From CALZKI01 sp045124055 (GTDB lineage Bacteria > Bacillota > Clostridia > Lachnospirales > Lachnospiraceae): a DNA stretch of 45,538 nucleotides. The stretch is from NCBI GenBank assembly GCA_045124055.1, contig JBGVKZ010000013.1, forward strand, positions 1 through 45,538, given 5' to 3'. Under the pieces are notes generated by a model. That model saw only the letters and a program-made list of their open reading frames with translations. It had not been told where the DNA came from and did no database searches. A program made the translations under genes and the position numbers. Of the stretch, positions 1-7,811 are shown one piece after another (the stretch's first letter is position 1; each line of letters begins with the position of its first letter).

Positions 1-1
1 G

Positions 2-94
2 CTAAAGGGAAACCAGTCGGGAACCGTTCCCAATGCCAAGGAACACTACAAAGCAACTCAGAAGGAATTAAAGAAAGGAAATAAGGTGTCTTAA
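2..94 (+). CDS. C-terminal end of a protein cut by the window edge
   Basis: An open frame runs from the window edge to a TAA at 92-94, giving about 30 residues (ending KKGNKVS). It is rich in Lys, Asn and Gln, with no recognisable domain. Its tail style, and the immunity-like gene just downstream, are reminiscent of the C-terminal tips of polymorphic toxins, but that is an inference from context. The upstream part is outside the window, so identity and even coding status are uncertain. Another frame is also open for part of this stretch. Confidence 0.35.
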   Translation, partial: LKGNQSGTVPNAKEHYKATQKELKKGNKVS

Positions 95-95
95 G

Positions 96-218
96 ATGGA
101 GAGAAAGCTGACAAAAGTTGTTGATGGAACCGAAATAACAGTGGGCGGAAAAATGTGTTCATGCGGCACAGACGTGGCAAATGATTTGTGTTCATGGGAG
201 AGTACCGACGCACAATGA
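96..218 (+). CDS. Small 40-residue ORF, possible gene remnant
   Basis: An ATG one base after the preceding TAA opens a 40-codon frame ending in TGA at 216-218. The product contains a short Cys-containing stretch (GGKMCSCGTD) that looks like the beginning of a small beta-rich domain and then stops abruptly. It overlaps the next ORF in another frame. It may be a truncated gene left by recombination between toxin/immunity cassettes, or the genuine start of the downstream gene before a frameshift. No function is assigned. Confidence 0.3.
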   Translation: MERKLTKVVDGTEITVGGKMCSCGTDVANDLCSWESTDAQ

Positions 219-714
219 ATTAGTTGCATTTTTATTACAAAGATACAAGGAAGATTATGGAAAGATAAAAATACCTAATTATTTAGAAGTGTTTAGAAAC
301 TCTACTAGGGAAGAATTAACAAAAGAAAATCAAGAAAATATGGTTATATTTCTTTTTGCTTATAATGTGGAAGATGAAAATAAGTATCATATTTTTGATT
401 TTAATATAGAAAAAGTGATGGTAGGTAGTGGAGCAGAGTCTCACGTTTATGAAGAAAATATTGTGGGAGAAGCAAATGAAAATATAAAAAAACAATTACT
501 TGGATTATTTGAAAAATATGATGTTTATTCGTGGAAGGTAAAAGAGTATTACGATACAGAGGATTCAGCGTATTGGAATATAGCAATAAAGTATAATAAT
601 GGTCATTCCTATGATTTGTCTGGAGAATTAATTAATGGTGAAGAATCACCAGAAGATTTAGATTTATTTGTCAATGACCTCAAAGCACTGGCTACAAGTT
701 CATCAGAAGAATAA
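181..714 (+). CDS. Hypothetical immunity-like protein, start uncertain
   Basis: The frame encodes up to 177 residues, acidic and very rich in Asn, Glu, Lys and Tyr. The C-terminal third (roughly residues 110-170) has a YSWKVKEYY...YWNIAIKYNNGHSYDLSG pattern: Trp/Tyr strands followed by a Gly turn. This layout recurs in small immunity-type proteins found beside polymorphic toxins; the match is by eye only. There is no good ribosome binding site before the ATG at 181 and the frame remains open upstream of it, so the 5-prime end may be broken or displaced. The DNA is visibly more AT-rich than the neighbouring prmA region, which fits horizontal acquisition. Inference: an orphan or degraded immunity gene whose toxin partner lies upstream. 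Confidence 0.5.
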   Translation: MICVHGRVPTHNELVAFLLQRYKEDYGKIKIPNYLEVFRNSTREELTKENQENMVIFLFAYNVEDENKYHIFDFNIEKVMVGSGAESHVYEENIVGEANENIKKQLLGLFEKYDVYSWKVKEYYDTEDSAYWNIAIKYNNGHSYDLSGELINGEESPEDLDLFVNDLKALATSSSEE

Positions 715-755
715 TAGGAAATTTTAAAACCTTTATAGGAAAATTTTCTTTGTAC

Positions 756-784
756 TTGCCTAAGTGTCTAAAAAATATTACAAT
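756..784 (+). promoter_or_regulatory. Sigma-A-type promoter for prmA
   Basis: TTGCCT at 756-761 and TACAAT at 779-784 are separated by 17 bases. Transcription would start near 791, giving a leader of about 40 bases before the ATG at 833. Because the promoter covers the upstream in-frame ATG at 764, it argues for the later prmA start. Confidence 0.6.
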
Positions 785-832
785 AAAATGTACTGTAAAA
801 ATAAATTATCCACAGAAAGAGAACAATTTTTT

Positions 833-1819
833 ATGAAATGGACTAAATTTTATATAAAAACAATTACAGAAGCGGAAGATATGATTATCTCAAGTCTCTA
901 CGACTTAGGACTTGAAGGGGCACAGATTGAAGATAAAGTGCCATTGACCGAGGCAGAAAAGGAGCAGATGTTTGTTGATATTTTACCGGATACCAAGGAA
1001 GATGACGGTATCGCATATTTAAGCTTCTTTGTGGAAATTGGCGAAAATGGCAAACTTCTTTTGCAAGATGAGGAAACCGATGCGGAAAGTATCTTAACTA
1101 TGGTGAAAGAAGAATTGGAATGCTTAAAAACCTTTATGGATATTGGAGAAGGAAGTGTCTCCGTAGATGAAACAGAGGATATCGACTGGATTAATAACTG
1201 GAAACAGTACTTTCATCAGTTTTATATAGATGATTTGTTAGTCATTCCATCTTGGGAAGAAGTAAAAGAAGAAGACAAGGATAAGATGATTCTTCACATT
1301 GACCCAGGTACAGCTTTTGGAACAGGAATGCATGAAACAACACAGCTTTGCATTCGACAGTTAAAAAAATACATTAACAAAGAAACTGTTTTATTAGATG
1401 TAGGAACCGGCTCAGGTATTCTGGCAATTTTATCCCTTATGTATGGTGCAAAAAAAGCAGTTGGAACAGACCTTGACGTGTGTGCTATCGAAGCTACAAA
1501 AGAAAATATGCTAGCGAATGGCATTGACCCTGAAAAATTTGAAGTAATGATAGGAAATATCATTTCGGAAAAAGAAGTACAGGATAAAGTGGGTTATGAA
1601 TGTTACGATATTGTCGTTGCTAATATTTTGGCAGACGTTTTAGTTCCACTGACACCGGTTATTGTCAACCAGCTGAAAAAGGGTGGGGTTTACATTACAT
1701 CAGGTATTATAGATGATAAAGAAACAACAGTTGTAGAAGCTGTCAAAGCAGCAGGACTTGAAGTTGTAGAAGTCACCTATCAGGGTGAATGGGTCAGCGT
1801 AACAGCCAGAAAGAATTAG
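833..1819 (+). CDS. prmA: Ribosomal protein L11 methyltransferase PrmA
   Basis: PrmA uses S-adenosylmethionine to methylate amino groups of ribosomal protein L11 in the cytoplasm. The 328-residue product has the family's two-part layout: an N-terminal substrate-binding domain starting MKWTKFYIKTITEAED, then a Rossmann methyltransferase domain. The domain is marked by DPGTAFGTGMHETT, the SAM-binding LLDVGTGSGILAI and the VANILADVL motif typical of PrmA. The ATG at 833 was preferred to an in-frame ATG at 764 because the latter lies inside a good promoter and adds 23 residues atypical of the family. The gene is followed 11 bases later by rsmE, another translation-apparatus methyltransferase, and the two are probably co-transcribed. 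Confidence 0.93.
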   Translation: MKWTKFYIKTITEAEDMIISSLYDLGLEGAQIEDKVPLTEAEKEQMFVDILPDTKEDDGIAYLSFFVEIGENGKLLLQDEETDAESILTMVKEELECLKTFMDIGEGSVSVDETEDIDWINNWKQYFHQFYIDDLLVIPSWEEVKEEDKDKMILHIDPGTAFGTGMHETTQLCIRQLKKYINKETVLLDVGTGSGILAILSLMYGAKKAVGTDLDVCAIEATKENMLANGIDPEKFEVMIGNIISEKEVQDKVGYECYDIVVANILADVLVPLTPVIVNQLKKGGVYITSGIIDDKETTVVEAVKAAGLEVVEVTYQGEWVSVTARKN

Positions 1820-1830
1820 AGGAAACCGGA

Positions 1831-2571
1831 ATGAATCAGTTTTTTGTAGAGCCTTCGCAAATACAAGATAAAAAAATTTTCATTACCGGAAAAGACGTAA
1901 ATCATATCAAAAATGTTCTTCGTATGAAAATCGGTGAAGAAATTTCCATAAGTAATGGGTGCGATGGTAAAGAATACAGAGGCATCATTGAAGAATTTGC
2001 AGAAAATGAAGTGATTTGTAGCCTTGCCTTTATAAAAGAAGATGGGGTAGAGCTACCTTCCAAAGTTTACCTCTATCAAGGGTTGCCCAAAGCAGATAAA
2101 ATGGAATTGATTATTCAAAAGGCAGTTGAGCTTGGTGTACATGCAATCATTCCAGTGGCAACTAAGAGAGCCGTAGTGCGTCTTGATGAAAAGAAAAGCA
2201 AAAGTAAAATAGCAAGATGGCAGGCAATTTCTGAAGCAGCTGCAAAACAGAGTAAAAGAGCAATTATTCCGAAGGTGGAAGAAGTTCTTGGCTTTAAAGA
2301 AGCCTTAAAAGATTGCCAAAAAGCACAAATTAAAGTCATTCCCTATGAGCTTTATGAAGGAATGGACAAAACGAAAGAGATAATTAGTTGTTTGAAACCG
2401 GGAGAAGATGTGGCAATTTTTATTGGTCCGGAAGGCGGCTTTGATGAGGAAGAAATTCAGGCAGCCATAAAAGAGGGCGTAGAACCAATTACTCTTGGGA
2501 AACGCATTTTAAGAACAGAGACGGCTGGTTTTACGATTATGTCATGGATAATGTACCAACTGGAAAACTAG
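1831..2571 (+). CDS. rsmE: 16S rRNA (uracil-1498-N3)-methyltransferase RsmE
   Basis: RsmE is a SPOUT-class enzyme that methylates N3 of U1498 in 16S rRNA, in the decoding region of the 30S subunit. The 246-residue product starts MNQFFVE, has an N-terminal PUA-like RNA-binding domain (about residues 1-70) and a C-terminal knotted SPOUT domain. The latter carries the diagnostic IGPEGGFDEEE and the ending LGKRILRTETA. The ATG at 1831 follows an AGAGGAAA ribosome binding site and gives the usual family length; the longer frame from 1789 overlaps prmA. PrmA followed by RsmE is a widespread order in Firmicutes. Confidence 0.93.
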   Translation: MNQFFVEPSQIQDKKIFITGKDVNHIKNVLRMKIGEEISISNGCDGKEYRGIIEEFAENEVICSLAFIKEDGVELPSKVYLYQGLPKADKMELIIQKAVELGVHAIIPVATKRAVVRLDEKKSKSKIARWQAISEAAAKQSKRAIIPKVEEVLGFKEALKDCQKAQIKVIPYELYEGMDKTKEIISCLKPGEDVAIFIGPEGGFDEEEIQAAIKEGVEPITLGKRILRTETAGFTIMSWIMYQLEN

Positions 2572-2621
2572 GCATATTTTAATAATAAAAGGCAGCGAAA
2601 AAATCCGGAAAGTGTGAAAAT

Positions 2622-3788
2622 ATGAATGGAACGAAAGAAATATATTTAGATAATTCGGCTACCACCAAATGTTTCCCGGAAGTAGCAGAATTGATGACAA
2701 AAATTATGTGTGAGGATTATGGAAATCCTTCCAGTATGCATTTAAAGGGCGTTGAAAGTGAAAAATACATTCGTTACGCGAAAGAAGTCATCGCCAAAAA
2801 CCTAAAAGTATCGGAAAAGGAGATTTTCTTCACATCTGGCGGTACGGAATCAGACAATCTGGCACTTATCGGTACAGCCATGGCAAACCGCAGACGTGGT
2901 AACCACCTGATTACAACGATGATTGAGCATCCGGCTATTATACAGACAATGCAGTACTTAGAAAGCCTTGGCTTTAAAGTGACTTACTTGCCAGTAGATG
3001 AATTCGGGCTGATTCATTTGGAGGATTTGGAAAGAGCTATCACTAAGGACACTATTTTAGTATCTATAATGCATACTAATAATGAAATTGGCTCTTTGCA
3101 ACCGATTGCTGAGGCAGGCGTTGTTATAAAAAGAAGGAATCCCAATATATTATTCCATGTAGATGCGGTACAAGGCTACGGTAAATTCAGAATTTTGCCG
3201 AAAAAGATGAATATAGATTTATTGTCTGTAAGTGGACATAAAATTCATGGTCCAAAAGGTATAGGTTTTTTATATGTGAATGAAAAAGTAAAAATCCAGC
3301 CGATTATTTTTGGCGGTGGACAGCAAAAAGGCATGCGTTCTGGCACAGAAAATGTACCAGCAATCGCGGGACTTGCAAAAGCAGTTGAAATGATGTATGC
3401 CTCTTTAGACGAAGATGTGGAAAGAATGTATCAGTTAAAAGATTATTTTATTTCCCAAGTCGGCAAAATTGAAGGCGTCAAAATCAACGGTAAAACCGGT
3501 ACAGCCAGTGCACCACACGTAGTCAGCGTGTCCGTTAGAGGTGTTAGAAGTGAAGTGCTCCTTCATTCACTGGAAGACAGAGGGATTTTTGTATCGGCAG
3601 GTAGTGCCTGTGCGTCCAATAAACCACAGACTTCCGCAACTTTGAAAGCCATTGGAGTAGAAAAAGATTTACTAGATTCTACGATTCGATTTAGTTTTTC
3701 TATTTTTACCACAAAAGAAGAAATAGATTACACAGTACGCGTTATGTTTGATATGATTCCAATGCTACGCAAGTACACAAGACATTAA
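2622..3788 (+). CDS. Cysteine desulfurase (NifS/IscS-like)
   Basis: A PLP-dependent class V aminotransferase-fold enzyme that takes sulfur from cysteine as a persulfide. The 388-residue product begins IYLDNSATTKCFPEV as in the family, has the PLP-binding lysine in SVSGHKIHGPKG (about residue 206) and the sulfur-carrying cysteine in the loop SAGSACASNK. The thiI gene starts 15 bases after its stop, so the most likely role is donating sulfur for 4-thiouridine in tRNA (the NifZ/IscS role beside ThiI). A contribution to Fe-S assembly cannot be excluded. The ribosome binding site is weak (GGAAAG). Which paralogue name applies cannot be settled from one sequence. Confidence 0.92.
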   Translation: MNGTKEIYLDNSATTKCFPEVAELMTKIMCEDYGNPSSMHLKGVESEKYIRYAKEVIAKNLKVSEKEIFFTSGGTESDNLALIGTAMANRRRGNHLITTMIEHPAIIQTMQYLESLGFKVTYLPVDEFGLIHLEDLERAITKDTILVSIMHTNNEIGSLQPIAEAGVVIKRRNPNILFHVDAVQGYGKFRILPKKMNIDLLSVSGHKIHGPKGIGFLYVNEKVKIQPIIFGGGQQKGMRSGTENVPAIAGLAKAVEMMYASLDEDVERMYQLKDYFISQVGKIEGVKINGKTGTASAPHVVSVSVRGVRSEVLLHSLEDRGIFVSAGSACASNKPQTSATLKAIGVEKDLLDSTIRFSFSIFTTKEEIDYTVRVMFDMIPMLRKYTRH

Positions 3789-3802
3789 CATTAGGAGGAT
3801 TT

Positions 3803-4987
3803 ATGTATACAGCTTTTTTGATAAAATATGCTGAAATTGGCATTAAAGGAAAGAACAGATATATGTTTGAAGACGCCCTGGTTCGTCAGATAGAATACGC
3901 ACTTAAGAGATGTGAAGGCGAATTTACGGTTCGAAAAACACAAGGAAGAATTTATGTAGATGCTATTACGGAATTTGATTTCGATGAAACTGTGGATAAT
4001 TTAAAAACAGTTTTTGGTATTTCCAGCATATGCCCGGTTGTCTATGTGGAAGACGAAGGCTTTGAAAAATTAAAAGAATCTGTGGTAGATTATATGAAAA
4101 AAGCACATCCAGAATGTAACCAGACATTTAAGGTACATTCCAGACGTGCCAGAAAAAATTACCCGCTGGATTCTATGGAAATCAATGCAAAAATTGGAGA
4201 AGTTCTTCTTGATAATTTCTCAGATATGAAGGTAGATGTTCATAATCCTGAGCTAAATCTCCACATTGAGATTCGTGAGAAAATATATATTTATTCCTCT
4301 GAAATCCAAGGCCCAGGTGGTATGCCGATTGGCACAAACGGAAAAGCAATGCTCCTATTATCTGGAGGAATTGATTCGCCGGTAGCCGGCTATATGATTT
4401 CCAAACGTGGTGTTATGATTGATGCGGTTTATTTCCACGCACCACCATACACAAGCGAAAGAGCAAAACAGAAAGTGATTGATTTGGCAAAATTGGTTTC
4501 CAGATATACAGGTCCAATTAACTTGCATATTATTAACTTTACAGATATTCAGTTGTATATTTATGAACAGTGTCCACACGAAGAACTGACAATTATTATG
4601 CGTCGCTATATGATGAAGATTGCAGAACACATTGCCAAAGAAAATGAGTGTCTTGGTCTGATTACGGGAGAAAGTATCGGACAGGTGGCAAGTCAGACGA
4701 TGCAGAGCTTACTGGCAACCAATGAAGTTTGCACATTGCCTGTTTACAGACCACTGATTGGTTTTGATAAAATGGATATTGTCGATATTTCTGAAAAAAT
4801 CAACACCTATGAAACTTCTATTTTGCCATACGAAGACTGTTGCACAATCTTTGTGGCAAAACACCCGGTTACAAAACCGAATTTAAAAGTAATTAAAAAG
4901 CATGAAGAAAATCTTGCAGAAAAAATTGATGAATTGGTGCAGGCAGCCCTTGACAGCGATGAGGTAGTTGTTGTTCGCTGCGACTAA
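3803..4987 (+). CDS. thiI: tRNA 4-thiouridine synthase ThiI
   Basis: ThiI adenylates U8 of tRNA and transfers sulfur to make 4-thiouridine; in some bacteria it also serves thiamine thiazole synthesis. The 394-residue product has a ferredoxin-like and THUMP RNA-binding region (about 1-165) and a PP-loop ATPase domain with LLSGGIDSPVAGY (about 181-193). It ends shortly after the ATPase domain, so it lacks the C-terminal rhodanese domain of the E. coli enzyme and needs a separate sulfur donor, presumably the desulfurase just upstream. A strong TTAGGAGG ribosome binding site lies 5 bases before the ATG. A bidirectional terminator follows. Confidence 0.95.
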   Translation: MYTAFLIKYAEIGIKGKNRYMFEDALVRQIEYALKRCEGEFTVRKTQGRIYVDAITEFDFDETVDNLKTVFGISSICPVVYVEDEGFEKLKESVVDYMKKAHPECNQTFKVHSRRARKNYPLDSMEINAKIGEVLLDNFSDMKVDVHNPELNLHIEIREKIYIYSSEIQGPGGMPIGTNGKAMLLLSGGIDSPVAGYMISKRGVMIDAVYFHAPPYTSERAKQKVIDLAKLVSRYTGPINLHIINFTDIQLYIYEQCPHEELTIIMRRYMMKIAEHIAKENECLGLITGESIGQVASQTMQSLLATNEVCTLPVYRPLIGFDKMDIVDISEKINTYETSILPYEDCCTIFVAKHPVTKPNLKVIKKHEENLAEKIDELVQAALDSDEVVVVRCD

Positions 4988-5001
4988 TGAATGAAATAAA
5001 A

Positions 5002-5041
5002 AAGCACCTTGGTAGTCAAACTACCAGGTGCTTCATTTTTT
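5002..5041. terminator. Bidirectional terminator between thiI and the HPr-like gene
   Basis: The arms AAGCACCT/GGTAG and CTACC/AGGTGCTT form a stem of about 13 pairs with one bulged T and a TCAAA-type loop. There are T runs after the stem on the plus strand (CATTTTTTG) and on the minus strand (TTTTTTATTTC). It can therefore stop transcription of both convergent genes. Confidence 0.85.
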
Positions 5042-5054
5042 GATAAGTACTTAA

Positions 5055-5285
5055 TTATACTAAGTATGACTGGATAACTTCCATAACTTCAGCTGCATCA
5101 TCTTCTGCATGAATGTTTAAATCGATTGGTTTTGATAAATCTAAGCTGAAGATACCCATAATTGATTTTGCATCAATTACATATCTGCCAGATACTAAAT
5201 CAAAATCATAATCAAATTTTGTAATGTCATTTACAAAAGATTTTACCTTATCAATAGAGTTTAAAGAAATTTTCACTGTTTTCAT
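5055..5285 (-). CDS. HPr-like protein lacking the catalytic histidine
   Basis: The 76-residue product has the size and beta-alpha-beta pattern of the PTS phosphocarrier HPr. The region around the regulatory serine is well kept (AKSIMGIFSLDL, Ser41 matching Ser46 of HPr). The active-site loop that should read G-[IL]-H-A-R-P-A is instead SIDKVKSFVN, with no histidine, so it cannot carry phosphate the way HPr does. By analogy with Bacillus Crh, another HPr without the histidine, a regulatory role through Ser phosphorylation is possible, but this is inference. The ATG at 5285 has an AAAGGAGG ribosome binding site. The longer frame to 5354 runs into the promoter and is not used. Confidence 0.8.
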   Translation of the reverse strand: MKTVKISLNSIDKVKSFVNDITKFDYDFDLVSGRYVIDAKSIMGIFSLDLSKPIDLNIHAEDDAAEVMEVIQSYLV

Positions 5286-5325
5286 GTTGAAAGACCTCCT
5301 TTTTCTTTTCATACCTTCTGCATAC

Positions 5326-5354
5326 ATCTTAATGGGTAAAAAAGGAAAAGTCAA
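5326..5354 (-). promoter_or_regulatory. Sigma-A-type promoter for the HPr-like gene
   Basis: Read on the minus strand, TTGACT (5354-5349) and TAAGAT (5331-5326) are separated by 17 bases. This places the transcription start near 5319, about 34 bases before the ATG. Confidence 0.65.
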
Positions 5355-5388
5355 TGTAAAAACAGTACAAAATTAAAAAGGAAAAAAG

Positions 5389-6717
5389 ATGAAAACAGTA
5401 GCACTACATAACCTTGGATGCAAGGTTAATTCATATGAAATAGACGTAATGCAACAAATGTTACAAAAAAGCGGTTACGAAATTGTAGATTTTGAACAAA
5501 AAGCAGACATTTATATCGTAAATACATGCTCGGTAACAAGCATTGCAGACCGAAAAAGTCGTCAAATGCTCCATAAAGCGAAGAAAAATAATCCGGATTC
5601 TATTGTAATTGCCGTAGGCTGTTATGTGCAGACCGGTACAGAAACGATTCTAAAAGATGAAGGCATTGATTTGGCAATCGGTAATAATAAGAAGAAAGAC
5701 TTGGTTTCAATTATCGAGCAATACTTAAAAGAAAAAGAGATGCATTCTGAGGACAAGACACTTCACGATACAACAATTATTGATATTAATCATACAAACG
5801 AATATGAAGAAATGACCTTAGAGCAAACTGCAGAACATACGAGAGCATACATCAAAATTCAAGATGGCTGTAACCAATTTTGCACCTATTGTATTATTCC
5901 ATATGCAAGGGGCAGAGTTCGCTCCAGACAAAAGGATGATATTATAAGAGAAATAGAAGGCCTTGTAAAAAGAGGATACAAAGAGGTTGTTTTAACTGGT
6001 ATCCACATCAGCTCTTATGGGACAGATTTTGGAAAAGGCAGCTTATTGGATTTAGTACAAAGTATTGAAAAAATAGAAGGCTTACAGCGTATTCGTCTTG
6101 GTTCACTAGAACCGAGAATTGTGACAGAAGAATTTGCCACAGAACTGGCAAAGCTATCCAAAGTATGCCCTCACTTTCATTTGTCGCTTCAAAGTGGTTC
6201 TTTAAATACTTTAAAAAGAATGAATAGACATTACACTCCAAGTGAATACTTAAAAGGAGTGGAGGAATTGCGAAAAGCCTTTGATAACCCAGCCATTACC
6301 ACAGATGTCATTGTTGGTTTCCCGGGAGAAACGGAAGAAGAATTTTTAGAAACAAAAGCTTTTTTGGAAAATATAAAATTATACGAAATGCATATTTTTA
6401 AATATTCTATCAGAAAAGGTACTATTGCGGCGAAGATGCCGGATCAGGTACCTGATGAAATCAAAGCTGTCCGAAGTGATGAACTGTTGGAAATGGAAGA
6501 AAGACTATCTGGAGAATATCGCAAAACATATCTTGGTAAGGATGTTTCTGTTTTATTTGAGGAAGAAAAACAGATTCAGGGTGAAAGCTACCAGATTGGT
6601 CATACAAAACAGTATGTGAAGGTTGCATTAAAGACAAAAGAAAATTTGTCAAATCAGATAATTACAGGCAAAGTAAGTAAAATGCTTACAAATGATATTC
6701 TATTAATGGAAGATTAA
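5389..6717 (+). CDS. mtaB: tRNA t6A37 methylthiotransferase MtaB
   Basis: MtaB is a radical SAM enzyme that converts N6-threonylcarbamoyladenosine at tRNA position 37 to its 2-methylthio form. The 442-residue product has the three expected parts. An N-terminal UPF0004 domain opens with HNLGCKVNSYE and has further cluster cysteines at NTCSVT and VGCYVQ. The radical SAM core follows with DGCNQFCTYCIIPYARG (CxxxCxxC). A C-terminal TRAM-like RNA-binding region starts around residue 375. The HNLGCKVN opening distinguishes MtaB from MiaB. The ribosome binding site is AAAAGGAAAA just before the ATG. It is divergent from the HPr-like gene and ends before a separate promoter for the ireB run. Confidence 0.93.
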   Translation: MKTVALHNLGCKVNSYEIDVMQQMLQKSGYEIVDFEQKADIYIVNTCSVTSIADRKSRQMLHKAKKNNPDSIVIAVGCYVQTGTETILKDEGIDLAIGNNKKKDLVSIIEQYLKEKEMHSEDKTLHDTTIIDINHTNEYEEMTLEQTAEHTRAYIKIQDGCNQFCTYCIIPYARGRVRSRQKDDIIREIEGLVKRGYKEVVLTGIHISSYGTDFGKGSLLDLVQSIEKIEGLQRIRLGSLEPRIVTEEFATELAKLSKVCPHFHLSLQSGSLNTLKRMNRHYTPSEYLKGVEELRKAFDNPAITTDVIVGFPGETEEEFLETKAFLENIKLYEMHIFKYSIRKGTIAAKMPDQVPDEIKAVRSDELLEMEERLSGEYRKTYLGKDVSVLFEEEKQIQGESYQIGHTKQYVKVALKTKENLSNQIITGKVSKMLTNDILLMED

Positions 6718-6729
6718 GGAATAAGAAGA

Positions 6730-6758
6730 TTGAATTTTGTCCGTAATTAGAGTAAGAT
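6730..6758 (+). promoter_or_regulatory. Sigma-A-type promoter for the ireB-to-trhP run
   Basis: TTGAAT (6730-6735) and TAAGAT (6753-6758) are spaced by 17 bases. The transcription start would lie near 6765, some 40 bases upstream of ireB. Confidence 0.55.
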
Positions 6759-6807
6759 TAAACATAGTAAAAACCTAAAGAAATGATATAGGGAATGGGT
6801 GATAAAC

Positions 6808-7071
6808 ATGCAGGAATTAGGAAATACACAATTTTTTACAGTAGAGACAGAGCCTGAGACAAGCGTTAAAATTGTTTTGGAATCGGTTTACGAAGCTATG
6901 GTAGAAAAGGGATATAATCCGGTAAATCAGATTGTAGGATATATTATGTCCGGGGACCCTACATACATTACCAGCCATAACAACGCCAGAAGTCTTATTA
7001 TGAAAGTAGAAAGAGATGAACTGGTAGAAGAAATGTTGACACAGTACATTAAGAACAACAACTGGAAATAA
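6808..7071 (+). CDS. ireB: IreB-family regulatory phosphoprotein (DUF965)
   Basis: IreB is a small cytoplasmic protein; in Enterococcus faecalis it is phosphorylated by the Ser/Thr kinase IreK and influences cephalosporin resistance. The product (87 residues from the ATG at 6808) contains the family core ESVYEAMVEKGYNPVNQIVG and IMSGDPTYITSHNNAR, followed by the helical end. A GTG at 6799 is an alternative start adding three residues. The ATG was preferred because GGGTGAT matches the extended Shine-Dalgarno at proper spacing. It is the first gene of a run syntenic with B. subtilis yrzL-yrrK-yrzB. Confidence 0.92.
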   Translation: MQELGNTQFFTVETEPETSVKIVLESVYEAMVEKGYNPVNQIVGYIMSGDPTYITSHNNARSLIMKVERDELVEEMLTQYIKNNNWK

Positions 7072-7085
7072 GGAAGATGCAACCT

Positions 7086-7520
7086 ATGAGAATAATGGGA
7101 TTGGATTTTGGCTCTAAAACCGTCGGAGTAGCCATTAGTGATGAACTTTTATTGACTGCTCAGGGAATCGAGATTATCAGAAGAAAAGAAGAAAATAAAT
7201 TACGCCAGACATTAGCCAGGATTGAAGAACTGATTGTAGAATATGGAGTGGAAGAAATCGTTTTGGGGCTTCCTAAGAATATGAATGCAACAGAAGGAAT
7301 TCGCGTGGAATTAACCAATGAATTTAAGGACAAACTGGAAAGAAGAACCGGTTTGTGCGTACATACATGGGACGAACGATTAACCACCGTTGCGGCCGAT
7401 AAGGCAATGATAGAAGCAGGCATTCGTAGAGAGAAAAGAAAAGAATATGTAGATATGATTGCCGCTACATTCATTTTGCAAGGGTATTTGGACTATCGAA
7501 AGAACAAGGAGAATTGTTAA
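7086..7520 (+). CDS. ruvX: RuvX/YqgF family Holliday junction resolvase-like protein
   Basis: RuvX is an RNase H-fold nuclease linked to pre-16S rRNA 5-prime processing and, by fold, to Holliday junction resolution. The 144-residue product begins MRIMGLDFGSKTVGVAISD, containing the first catalytic aspartate. It has IVLGLPKNMNAT and the conserved WDERLTTVAAD, with another acidic residue near the end (YVDMIAA). The start at 7086 lies a normal distance from AAGGAAG, whereas an in-frame ATG at 7077 touches that site. The stop codon overlaps the ATG of yrzB (TAATG), indicating coupled translation. Confidence 0.92.
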   Translation: MRIMGLDFGSKTVGVAISDELLLTAQGIEIIRRKEENKLRQTLARIEELIVEYGVEEIVLGLPKNMNATEGIRVELTNEFKDKLERRTGLCVHTWDERLTTVAADKAMIEAGIRREKRKEYVDMIAATFILQGYLDYRKNKENC

Positions 7521-7774
7521 TGGAAACAATTATTATGCAGGGCGAGAATGGTGACCAGATTGAATTTGAAGTAATTGAAACTACAAGACTTGGTGGTGTA
7601 GATTACTATTTGGTGTGCGATACATTAGATGAAGAAAATGCGTATATTATAAAAGATGTTTCTAGTGTGGACGAGGAAACATCAATTTATGAATTTGTAG
7701 AAGATGATAAAGAGTATAATGCTATTGCGGCAATTTTTGAAGAAATAGTGGACGATGCGGACTTTGAAAAATAA
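7520..7774 (+). CDS. yrzB: DUF1292 protein (YrzB-like)
   Basis: A small acidic protein of 84 residues matching the DUF1292/YrzB family, with the opening IIMQGENGDQIEFEVIETT and a middle stretch YYLVCDTLDEENAYIIKDV. The family has a conserved place after ruvX in Firmicutes, but its biochemical role is not known. The ATG overlaps the ruvX stop, and AAGGAG lies 8 bases upstream. An upstream TTG would add two residues and is less likely. The gene ends 37 bases before the RNase J start. Confidence 0.88.
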   Translation: METIIMQGENGDQIEFEVIETTRLGGVDYYLVCDTLDEENAYIIKDVSSVDEETSIYEFVEDDKEYNAIAAIFEEIVDDADFEK

Positions 7775-7811
7775 TTCTTTATTTACTTCTACGAAAAACG
7801 GAGGTAAAAAT

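Noticed and set aside
401..586. Minus-strand ORF inside the immunity-like gene
   Set aside because: It is a shadow of an AT-rich coding region, with no ribosome site and no recognisable protein features.
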